The notes below the pieces were generated by a model. The model did no database searches and had not been told where the DNA came from. It saw only the letters and a program-made list of their open reading frames with translations. Below, piece by piece: positions 3,450 to 9,724 of a DNA stretch of 9,724 nt. The stretch comes from Candidatus Stahliibacteriota bacterium (GTDB lineage: Bacteria; Hydrothermota; UBA3073): NCBI GenBank assembly GCA_030627085.1, contig DAOUSS010000040.1, positions 1 through 9,724 on the forward strand. Direction: 5' to 3'. The position numbers and the translations under genes are program-made. Each line of letters begins with the position of its first letter. Position 1 is the first letter of the stretch.

Positions 3450-5852
3450 CTATAATATAGGAGGAAACTCAATATCGTTCCAATCTACTCCATAGAAATA
3501 ATCATAGTTTTTATTTATCATAATGTCTATCCATCTACTTTCTTTGAGCATAAGTTGACTCGTGAATTTTCTATATAAGTAAATCTCCAATGAATTCAAG
3601 TAATGTTCTCTGAACTCTTTATTGGATAGCTCTTTCGCATCAAAGATTTGGACTGGTATAACACTTATCTTTTTTAATCCTTTCTCTACAGGGCGTAGAA
3701 CAAACATATCCACTTTATCATCCGAAAGAGAAAGTTTACCTATTCCTTTTGTAACCTCCAATGCCTTTCTATAGAGATCGTATCCCTCCTCAAACTCTCT
3801 TTGATACCATTTGTTATCAAAAGTATTCCTCTCAGAATATACTCCGTTTAACCATTTTTGACTATCTTCGATAGTAAAATCACCTTCTTTAATAATGTGC
3901 CATGTTGCATCAAGTATTTCTTTAGGATAGGGATATTTCCATTGTCCCTCTTTTCCTGTTCGCAGTTTTTCAAATATCCTAAAAGCTGTTTTTCTCTCAG
4001 ATAACTTTTTTCTGTTGACTCTCCCAAATCGTTGAATTAGAGCATCAATGGGAGCTCTTTCGGTGAATAACACATCAAAATCTATGTCTAGGCTAACTTC
4101 TACTACTTGAGTAGAAATCAAAAGATATGGTTTTTTATAAAGTCTCTTATGAACTATATCTTTAAAATTTCTTAGTTCTCCTTCCACTATGATTTGTTTC
4201 GATTTGAGGCTATTCCAATCTATTTTACCCAGTCTAAAGTAAATCTCATCTTCTTTAAGCATACGGTCAAGGTGGGTAAATTCCGAATGATACAAGACTA
4301 TGTTTTCTGAATAATCATCGCCAAGTTTTTCCCGTAGGTGGTTAGACATATTTTTTGCTTCTCTAATAGTATTACAAACAACCAAAGTATTTTTCCCTTT
4401 TCTCCATGTGGAAATTATTTCGTCCGTAGCATCGAATAATGCACTTGGATATTTTTGTATAAATCCCGGGGACTTTTCAAACAAAGCCTTTTCTTGAACG
4501 GCTCCGCCAAAAGACTGAAATTTCAGATTCTTCTCAAACCTCTTTTTAATAACATCTGGCATTGATGCGGACATCAAGGCAAATTTATTCCCTAAACTAT
4601 CCAAAACCTCTAGCGTCTTCAAAAGAAATCCTAAGAGTCTTGGATTATATGAGTGTACCTCATCAACAATTATCAAAGAATTTTGCAGATTAAATCTGGA
4701 AACATCCCACCTGCCTGAGTGTAAAAATCTTATAAGGAGAGAATCTATAGTCCCTATAGTTATAGGTAAAAAGAAGAACTTCCGTAAATAGTATTCTAAT
4801 GACAATTTTTGTCCCTCTGCATCTTCAGGAAATTCTTCCTCCAAGATAAACTTGGCATCGCTATGAACGAGAGCTACTTCATTGTTTCCAACCCCCTTTT
4901 TTGCTCGCTCATACATTTTATTGGAGGAAACACGGGTGGGAAGTGTATAAATCACCTTTGTATATTTATTTCTTAAATTGTTTTCTGCCCATAACAATGC
5001 TGCTTCAGTTTTGCCTTCGCCCGTTGGAATTTCGACAAATACAGATGAATCTGCCTGACCGATTTTTGTCTGAAACTCCCTCCAACTCTTGAAATCTTTG
5101 ATAGAATTTGATAAGTCTTTTTCTATATTTGTATTTGCAAAATAAGGGATAAAATACTTATAGTTGAATTCCTTTTCAGATGCTACGCGGTCCGTAAAAA
5201 CAAGTCCTCCAGAAAGAAAATAAAAAATCTTCTCTATTTGATTTCGTGAAGCGGAATTTAGATTACCAATTTTAATCTTTATCTGCAGGAGGTTTCGTTT
5301 AATATCTTCTAAGGAGTTGGTAACGGGTGAAATTGGTTCAACTACCAAATGAAACATTTCGTTTGCTATCACAGGATAATATTGAAAGAATTCTACATAT
5401 TCACTTATAAAATTGGGCTGTAAAATGTCCTTTTTCTCATAGAGACTACTCTCCGAAGATATATAGTAGGCAGTGTGGTGATTGAGCATGGCAAGTAAAG
5501 ACAGGGGGATACTTTTAACTTTTCCCAGGCTTAGTGGTAAAACAAAGGAGGCATAAAAGGGATGAAAGGTTTTGGTGCCGGTTCTAAGAGTATTTTGAAA
5601 CTCTTTGGTGGCTTTCCCGATGTCGTGAAAATACACCGAAAAAAATAACATCTTTTTTGCTTCTTCGTATGAAATAAGAGATATTTCCTTATTCCATTCC
5701 TCTCTCCATAATTCTTCATTCACCCAAAAATATTCCCACAAGACATCTAGGCAATCCTTTATATGCTTGGCGAGACTAATAGCTGGCTCTGTTTTTGCAA
5801 GGATTGAAGAGGTCCTTTTTTGTAATTCTTCAAAAGAGAAGAATGTGGTCAT
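3450..5852 (-). CDS. cas3: CRISPR-associated nuclease-helicase Cas3 with N-terminal HD domain
   Basis: The 800-residue product is a complete HD-helicase fusion. HD nuclease: H30, the HD pair in YFHDIGK (H76, D77), H97, HH at 125-126, and D221 (FTDRVAS). Superfamily 2 helicase: Walker A IPTGEGKT (275-282), motif Ia YTLPTRVSSNK (302-312), DEVH (397-400), motif III SAS (428-430, in place of SAT), motif IV VVCNTIREA (491-499), motif V STQVVEVSLDID (580-591), and motif VI QRFGRVNR (607-614). Recruited by target-bound Cascade, Cas3 unwinds and degrades the non-target strand. The start ATG 5850-5852 has AAAGG at 5861-5865 and overlaps the cas5 3' end by 23 bp, implying translational coupling. All key residues seem intact, so the protein is probably active. 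Confidence 0.97.
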   Translation of the reverse strand: MTTFFSFEELQKRTSSILAKTEPAISLAKHIKDCLDVLWEYFWVNEELWREEWNKEISLISYEEAKKMLFFSVYFHDIGKATKEFQNTLRTGTKTFHPFYASFVLPLSLGKVKSIPLSLLAMLNHHTAYYISSESSLYEKKDILQPNFISEYVEFFQYYPVIANEMFHLVVEPISPVTNSLEDIKRNLLQIKIKIGNLNSASRNQIEKIFYFLSGGLVFTDRVASEKEFNYKYFIPYFANTNIEKDLSNSIKDFKSWREFQTKIGQADSSVFVEIPTGEGKTEAALLWAENNLRNKYTKVIYTLPTRVSSNKMYERAKKGVGNNEVALVHSDAKFILEEEFPEDAEGQKLSLEYYLRKFFFLPITIGTIDSLLIRFLHSGRWDVSRFNLQNSLIIVDEVHSYNPRLLGFLLKTLEVLDSLGNKFALMSASMPDVIKKRFEKNLKFQSFGGAVQEKALFEKSPGFIQKYPSALFDATDEIISTWRKGKNTLVVCNTIREAKNMSNHLREKLGDDYSENIVLYHSEFTHLDRMLKEDEIYFRLGKIDWNSLKSKQIIVEGELRNFKDIVHKRLYKKPYLLISTQVVEVSLDIDFDVLFTERAPIDALIQRFGRVNRKKLSERKTAFRIFEKLRTGKEGQWKYPYPKEILDATWHIIKEGDFTIEDSQKWLNGVYSERNTFDNKWYQREFEEGYDLYRKALEVTKGIGKLSLSDDKVDMFVLRPVEKGLKKISVIPVQIFDAKELSNKEFREHYLNSLEIYLYRKFTSQLMLKESRWIDIMINKNYDYFYGVDWNDIEFPPIL
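3454..3483 (-). promoter_or_regulatory. Weak candidate promoter in the 3' end of cas3
   Basis: On the minus strand TTGGAA (3478-3483), 18 bp, then TATATT (3454-3459): 4 of 6 and 5 of 6 matches. It would start transcription near the cas3 stop and could give the DUF3024-like gene its own message. Such matches are common in AT-rich DNA, so this is tentative. Confidence 0.25.
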
Positions 5853-6555
5853 TTTCTATACCTTTATATACTTCAATTTTCTCCTTTAATCTAAACCTCC
5901 CACCGCTTATTACGAGTACTTCTGTGGATTTTTCCGGCTCTCGCTTTGATCGTACCATTCCCTTAAAATTCACTCGGTAATCTACTACCATACTTTCTAC
6001 TTGTGGAGGCAAGAAAGATTTGAGACCTTCTAATGATTTTCTCCATTCCATATCAGCAATTTTACTCATCCAATTAAGGGGAATCATAGTATCAACTAAA
6101 TCTGTAGACTCTGTTTTCAGGGACAATTCCTGGGAATCTTTTATCTCTATCAATTCCTCACTCAACCCCAAATAAATGGGGTTTTGGGGAGCTCTCAGCG
6201 CTTCTTGAATATTTCCTAAGAAGGTCTTACTTGTAGCATATATTCGGTAATGTGGATAAAAAAGTTTCTCTCTCTGAAAAACAGCCCTTTCTCCTCCTTT
6301 TACTCCTTTACCTTGAATTGCCCTCCATAAGTCTTTGAATTTTCCTCTGATACCTAAAGTAACAACTCCGTATTGGAAGTCTTTTAATAGTTCGTAAAAG
6401 AACTTCTCTCCATGTCCATAGGCATTAGCAATCATTCCGGCAACCATAGTTTTGGGAGGTATACTATATGAGAGTTGGTAGTTCTCGTAGCGTGGTTTGC
6501 GAAAAGACATTACCAGTCCAAGGATTTCAAAACAAATCCCTTTTAACTCAGGCAT
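5830..6555 (-). CDS. cas5: Type I-B CRISPR-associated protein Cas5 (Cas5t-like)
   Basis: The 241-residue product starts MPELKGICFEILGLVMSFR and continues with YSIPPKTMVAGMIANAYG (residues 30-47), the Cas5 N-terminal signature: a first beta strand, a conserved F-R, then the PP-T-x-x-GM helix. Cas5 caps the crRNA 5' handle in Cascade and contacts Cas8 and the first Cas7. I chose ATG 6553-6555 because AAGGAG lies 6 bases upstream and the signature begins at once; an upstream in-frame start at 6633 would add 26 residues that overlap cas7 and look unrelated. It starts 25 bp after the cas7 stop and its end overlaps the cas3 start by 23 bp. Confidence 0.93.
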   Translation of the reverse strand: MPELKGICFEILGLVMSFRKPRYENYQLSYSIPPKTMVAGMIANAYGHGEKFFYELLKDFQYGVVTLGIRGKFKDLWRAIQGKGVKGGERAVFQREKLFYPHYRIYATSKTFLGNIQEALRAPQNPIYLGLSEELIEIKDSQELSLKTESTDLVDTMIPLNWMSKIADMEWRKSLEGLKSFLPPQVESMVVDYRVNFKGMVRSKREPEKSTEVLVISGGRFRLKEKIEVYKGIENDHILLF

Positions 6556-6561
6556 AATTTG

Positions 6562-6567
6562 CTCCTT
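6562..6567 (-). promoter_or_regulatory. Shine-Dalgarno deciding the cas5 start
   Basis: AAGGAG lies 6 bases before ATG 6553-6555, in the short gap after cas7. Confidence 0.75.
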
Positions 6568-6580
6568 ATTTGTCACTCTT

Positions 6581-7624
6581 CTACAGAGGGAATTCCTCTT
6601 TAATCTTATCGTAAACTGCTTGCGGATTTGCACACAACTCTATTCCTTGAATCTGACTGATGGTTTGTTTTATTTCCTTTCCATTCAGAAACGCATTGGG
6701 ATTAAATCCGAAGTAGACTTTATCAAGATAGGACTCAACAGAGTTATAGGATTCAGTGAATGTCGTTAAGTCAAGTTTCCCTTTTACATCTTTGAAAGAT
6801 TGTGCCTTCGCATTTTTGTTAGGAGGAGAAATCTCAAACTTATGCGAAAAATAAGGCACACCAGTTTTCTGGATAGTAGCAACAACAAGCACAGGAGAAA
6901 AATCGTTAAGTAGTCGTGCTTTCTTGGAACCTCCCATTGTGTTCTGAAGTGCAGAAAGCAACCAGTTTATTCGCTTATTTCGTTCATGGTTATCTGTAAA
7001 GACACTCACTGCTTTTTCATTATGTTCGTCCCAGTAAGCCCCAACCATTTTTGTATTGATAACCTGAGCACCTTGTAAGTAGTTGAAAGTATCAATCTCC
7101 ACTTTTACAATATCTCCTCCCATTTCTTCTGCTTTGCTTCTGGTAAGCATATCAGTATTATAGCGATATGGAAAAGAGGAGATAAAAGCTGTAGTTTGGA
7201 AAGGAGAAGCCTTACGCAATGCTCCTAGACCTTTCTCTGTTACGGAAAGAAGGAAACCAAACATATCAAGTTCTGGCACATTCTCAACAATATAACTCAT
7301 TATCCCTGCATAGCCTTGTTCCTTTAAAGAAGTATCTTGTATTTTTTTATCTTTAACCAGAACTTCTTCACCCTTATCCGTTTTCCGTTTAATTATCGGA
7401 CTCCCATTCTTATCAATTCCACAGATTTCGAATGAGCCATCAGTCAACCAGTAAATAGTCTCGCGTAAATATCGTCTAAACGCCTGACCCGAGACATATA
7501 CGAACTCCTCACCGTTGAATGCGGTGATCTTTTTGAGGGTAATTTGATTCCCCCCGCCCTCCGACGAGTTGAGGTTGGCCAGATTTACCCTCATCACTGA
7601 GTTGGTATGTATAAACTTTGCCAT
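6581..7624 (-). CDS. cas7: Type I-B CRISPR-associated protein Cas7/Cst2/DevR
   Basis: The 347-residue product has the Cst2/DevR N-terminal signature: FIHTNSVMRVNLANLNSSEG (residues 4-23), then GNQITLKKI and VYVSGQAFRRYLRETI (42-57). Cas7 is the RRM-fold backbone subunit that coats the crRNA spacer in several copies and forms the body of Cascade. Lengths of about 300-350 residues are usual. I chose ATG 7622-7624 because AGGAGG at 7630-7635 sits 5 bases upstream and the signature begins directly. An upstream in-frame codon at 7720 would add 32 residues overlapping the cas8 end and is rejected. It lies 26 bp after the cas8 stop and 25 bp before cas5, in the middle of the interference operon. Confidence 0.96.
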   Translation of the reverse strand: MAKFIHTNSVMRVNLANLNSSEGGGNQITLKKITAFNGEEFVYVSGQAFRRYLRETIYWLTDGSFEICGIDKNGSPIIKRKTDKGEEVLVKDKKIQDTSLKEQGYAGIMSYIVENVPELDMFGFLLSVTEKGLGALRKASPFQTTAFISSFPYRYNTDMLTRSKAEEMGGDIVKVEIDTFNYLQGAQVINTKMVGAYWDEHNEKAVSVFTDNHERNKRINWLLSALQNTMGGSKKARLLNDFSPVLVVATIQKTGVPYFSHKFEISPPNKNAKAQSFKDVKGKLDLTTFTESYNSVESYLDKVYFGFNPNAFLNGKEIKQTISQIQGIELCANPQAVYDKIKEEFPL

Positions 7625-7629
7625 ATTAA

Positions 7630-7635
7630 CCTCCT
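7630..7635 (-). promoter_or_regulatory. Shine-Dalgarno deciding the cas7 start
   Basis: A perfect AGGAGG lies 5 bases before ATG 7622-7624. Its strength fits the high Cas7 stoichiometry needed for Cascade. Confidence 0.8.
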
Positions 7636-7650
7636 GTTTTTTGACTATTA

Positions 7651-9444
7651 CTATGAAGATATACCTTTTAAGAAGGTATTTACCGCAAAAAAGGCTAATA
7701 AATCCCTTATTTCTTCCCATCTATCTTCTTTCGCGTTCAAAAGATTGACAAATTCTTGGTCTTTGCTCGTAAAAGTATTTAAAGCAGCAATGTCAAATTG
7801 TCCCTTCAATTCTTCTGCTTTCCTTATCATTTTGAATGAAAAATCTCTAAGAGCCTTAACAAGTTGGTCAAGCATCTTAGCATCCCTGAGTTCGTAGAAA
7901 ACGCCTTTGTCTTCTATCGTCTTTGCAATAGTTCCAAGTGACCATCCATACTTTCGTATAAGCTCTATGCTCTCCTTTTCCATAGTCTCCTCCTTTTTTA
8001 AGAATTGATAAAAAGTAATTACCATTTCTTCAAAATCTCTACTGAAATATGAAGAGTATATATCTCCCTTTATTTTCAGAAATGCGATTTCAGATAAATT
8101 ACGGGCAATTGGGCGAAACTCTAATAGATTTGATAATAACTCTTTTTCATATATATATCTATCTTTTTGTTTTCCTTTAAGACGGAAAGCTTCAGCGTGT
8201 AAAGCATCAGCTATAAATTTTATACTCTTAATTTGGCTTAAGAATTCAAGAAATCTACTTAATTTATGGTACTGAATAAATTGATATATCCCCTGAGCAT
8301 CAAAGAAGAGCCCAACAATTTGAATGAAATCCTTCTTTTCCGCAAAAAGCAATTGGAGATTTCCATCTGCAGTTCTTTCTTTTATCCGTTTGTATACAAA
8401 CAGAGATAGCGCAAGAATAGCCCTTTCGGTGGAAGAAAGATAAAATCCCTGATAAGGTATATTAGTCCTCTGTTTGATATCTTCTCCAGTAATATCTTCC
8501 ATTCTTATAACAAAATGCCCTTCTTTTAGTTGGAAAAGGGCGATTAAATCCGGAATATCAATGTGAAGCACTATTGTTTTACGAGCCTTAGCATAGAATG
8601 TCCAGAAAAAGTTATATCTTAACACAAGATCACAGTGAGCACAAACAACCGATACGTTTTCACTACGGGCAAACTCCTTAAAACCTGCGTACTCTTTACC
8701 TATAACACTTGGTAAGACCGCTGAGTTAATCTCGTATTTGCCACCATTTGCTACTGTTAGATCGCTACCACAAATATTACAGTGTACTTCACTTTTACTA
8801 TATTGTTCTCTTCCTCTTAGTAAGTGATTCACAACCAGTTTTTTATCTACCATTTTAAAAAATCCTTTTTTCTTCCATTCCTTTTTTATTTTTTTGTCTT
8901 TAATTAAAGTATCTTCACTTTCACCTGTCTTTCGAGAATAAATTTTTAATAAGGCTTCTATCTTGGATAGCTGTTTTTTTAATTCTTTTCCCTTCAGCAA
9001 ACTAGGATATTCTATATGTTGAGGTTTCCAAGCTCTATCTGCAAATGACTTTTTGATATAAGAATGACCGACTTCTAAAATGTTCGTCTTTGGATTATAG
9101 ATTAGTCTTTCATAACGAGATAACCCTAAATTAATCAGAAAAATACCGATCCTACGATACCACTCTCTTATGTTTTTATTTTCACCTTCTATTTTAAGAA
9201 CAAACGATTTTAGGATGAGTTTTAATCCTCCTATCTCTATTTGCAAAGAATTATTTTTCCTCTCATATTCAACATCGTATGCCTTTAGAGTTGCCCAGAA
9301 AATATTAGTAATGCCATTATTGTAGAACACATCGTGCATCTTAAGACTTATCTCTTGTATCCTTGTAGAGATAGAGTTTGTCTCATTCTTGGCATCACGT
9401 TTAAACATCTTATACTTTTCTCTATGGATATCAAAATTTGACAT
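7651..9444 (-). CDS. cas8b1: Type I-B Cascade large subunit Cas8b1/Cst1 (CXXC-CXXC family)
   Basis: The 597-residue product carries the paired zinc-finger motif that defines Cst1: CNIC at residues 222-225 and CAHC at 268-271, 42 residues apart, followed by a hydrophobic segment (YNFFWTFYAKARK). The rest is poorly conserved, as usual for Cas8. The helical C-terminal part (about 480-597) could act as the small subunit, which is not encoded separately here. Cas8 recognises the PAM and positions non-target DNA for Cas3. Gene order cas8-cas7(Cst2)-cas5-cas3-cas4-cas1-cas2 and the repeat type fit the Tneap-like branch of I-B. Start ATG 9442-9444 has AAGGAG at 9451-9456. It is the first visible gene of the interference operon; cas6, often just upstream in this branch, is not in the window. 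Confidence 0.9.
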   Translation of the reverse strand: MSNFDIHREKYKMFKRDAKNETNSISTRIQEISLKMHDVFYNNGITNIFWATLKAYDVEYERKNNSLQIEIGGLKLILKSFVLKIEGENKNIREWYRRIGIFLINLGLSRYERLIYNPKTNILEVGHSYIKKSFADRAWKPQHIEYPSLLKGKELKKQLSKIEALLKIYSRKTGESEDTLIKDKKIKKEWKKKGFFKMVDKKLVVNHLLRGREQYSKSEVHCNICGSDLTVANGGKYEINSAVLPSVIGKEYAGFKEFARSENVSVVCAHCDLVLRYNFFWTFYAKARKTIVLHIDIPDLIALFQLKEGHFVIRMEDITGEDIKQRTNIPYQGFYLSSTERAILALSLFVYKRIKERTADGNLQLLFAEKKDFIQIVGLFFDAQGIYQFIQYHKLSRFLEFLSQIKSIKFIADALHAEAFRLKGKQKDRYIYEKELLSNLLEFRPIARNLSEIAFLKIKGDIYSSYFSRDFEEMVITFYQFLKKEETMEKESIELIRKYGWSLGTIAKTIEDKGVFYELRDAKMLDQLVKALRDFSFKMIRKAEELKGQFDIAALNTFTSKDQEFVNLLNAKEDRWEEIRDLLAFFAVNTFLKGISS

Positions 9445-9450
9445 AATTGG

Positions 9451-9516
9451 CTCCTTCGTAGCGTCGTATTACGAAAACATCCTTTTTTTAGTTATTCGTA
9501 ACTATATATTACGAAT
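9451..9516 (-). promoter_or_regulatory. Putative operator cluster upstream of cas8
   Basis: Two inverted repeats of the same word lie before cas8. TTCGTA (9455-9460) pairs with TACGAA (9470-9475) and overlaps the AAGGAG ribosome site. ATTCGTAA (9494-9501) pairs perfectly with TTACGAAT (9509-9516) across 7 AT-rich bases. TATTACGAA occurs as a direct repeat at 9467-9475 and 9507-9515. No convincing -35/-10 pair was found, though the TAATATATAG inside the second palindrome could be a -10. Repeated palindromes of one word at an operon head suggest a repressor or activator site; its binding protein is unknown. Confidence 0.5.
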
Positions 9517-9522
9517 TTCTGT

Positions 9523-9540
9523 ATAGATGTTTTCATCTAT
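9523..9540. repeat. Perfect 7-bp hairpin with T-rich tail upstream of cas8
   Basis: ATAGATG (9523-9529) and CATCTAT (9534-9540) pair around TTTT, followed on the plus strand by more T. GATGTTTTC within it is also the reverse complement of GAAAACATC at 9474-9482. It could be a weak AT-rich terminator or part of the operon's regulatory region. Confidence 0.45.
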
Positions 9541-9614
9541 TTTTCTCTGGCTTGCTTACATTTATGCAATCCTCTGTTACTCATTTCCCCTATCTCCCTT
9601 ACCCCTTCAATCAT
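9537..9614 (-). other. Possible 25-residue open reading frame or gene remnant
   Basis: A short reading frame starts MIEGVREIGEMSNRG and ends at a stop inside the 9523-9540 hairpin. It has no clear ribosome site; a GGCAGGA from the adjacent palindrome abuts the ATG. The first ten residues recall, from memory only, the beginnings of Csh1-type Cas8b proteins, so a truncated remnant is conceivable. Chance is at least as likely. Confidence 0.15.
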
Positions 9615-9615
9615 T

Positions 9616-9634
9616 CCTGCCTGCGGCGGGCAGG
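9616..9634. repeat. GC-rich palindrome CCTGCC...GGCAGG
   Basis: The 19-bp CCTGCCTGCGGCGGGCAGG forms a 6-bp perfect stem, extendable by a T-G pair, and stands out from the AT-rich surroundings. Closely similar palindromes are, as I recall, abundant between genes in several candidate-phylum genomes. It lies after the stop of the possible upstream gene and could act as a transcription barrier. Confidence 0.55.
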
Positions 9635-9651
9635 TTTATCCTCTTTGTTTT

Positions 9652-9723
9652 TTATTCTTGTTTCGTTATCCACTTTTTACTTAATGTTCTAACCTGCTTT
9701 CTTATGAAGTCTTTGACCTCATT
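9652..9723 (-). CDS. Possible C-terminal end of an upstream gene (partial)
   Basis: One minus-strand frame is open from the window edge to a TAA at 9652-9654 and gives 23 residues ending VRTLSKKWITKQE. The highly charged, Lys-rich tail looks protein-like, but the length is too short to identify a family. It lacks the glycine-rich loop seen near the end of Cas6, so nothing supports calling it cas6. The stop is about 200 bp before cas8. Confidence 0.25.
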   Translation of the reverse strand, partial: NEVKDFIRKQVRTLSKKWITKQE

Positions 9724-9724
9724 C

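Noticed and set aside
6556..6633. N-terminal extension of Cas5
   Set aside because: The added residues overlap the cas7 end and are unlike Cas5; ATG 6553-6555 has its own AAGGAG.
7625..7720. N-terminal extension of Cas7
   Set aside because: The extra 32 residues overlap the cas8 end and lie upstream of a perfect AGGAGG; the Cst2 signature starts right after ATG 7622-7624.

Overview
The window holds most of a type I-B CRISPR-Cas locus, all on the minus strand. Read in the direction of transcription (high to low coordinate) the order is cas8b1/cst1, cas7/cst2, cas5, HD-cas3, a small DUF3024-like gene, cas4, cas1, a four-helix-bundle (23S rRNA intervening-sequence) gene, cas2, leader, and the first repeat of a CRISPR array that runs off the left edge. 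The DNA is visibly AT-rich. Its spacers carry degenerate short-word repeats and a GC-rich palindrome of a kind I associate from memory with draft genomes of uncultivated candidate-phylum bacteria (Omnitrophota-like and similar). That is only an impression; nothing here fixes the taxon.

Right edge (9445-9724): a possible C-terminal end of an upstream gene, a GC-rich palindrome, and a cluster of TTCGTA/TACGAA inverted repeats just before cas8. Interference module (3450-9444): cas8, cas7, cas5 and cas3 are packed with gaps of about 25 bp or a 23-bp overlap and have good Shine-Dalgarno sites, so they look like one operon. They encode the Cascade large subunit, backbone and Cas5 subunit plus the Cas3 nuclease-helicase. 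No cas6 is visible; if present it lies beyond the right edge or elsewhere.

Junction (2612-3449): a DUF3024-like gene with its own ribosome binding site, then a roughly 200-bp nested-palindrome element, then a near-consensus promoter (TTGACA, 17 bp, TATAAA) driving cas4.

Adaptation module (265-2611): cas4, cas1 and cas2, which together acquire spacers, with a four-helix-bundle gene wedged between cas1 and cas2. Unlike the interference genes, these are separated by spacers made largely of a 7-bp tandem repeat (GTAAATC-like, or its complement ACGATTT-like). The repeat orientation flips across the four-helix gene. cas1 and cas2 have no recognisable Shine-Dalgarno because repeats abut their start codons.

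Leader and array (1-264): the leader contains a 70-bp, ten-unit block of the same 7-bp repeat, a 10-bp inverted repeat, and a TTGACA promoter placed so that transcription would begin at about the first CRISPR repeat. The repeat ends in ATTGAAAC on the minus strand, as expected for a type I-B crRNA 5' handle.
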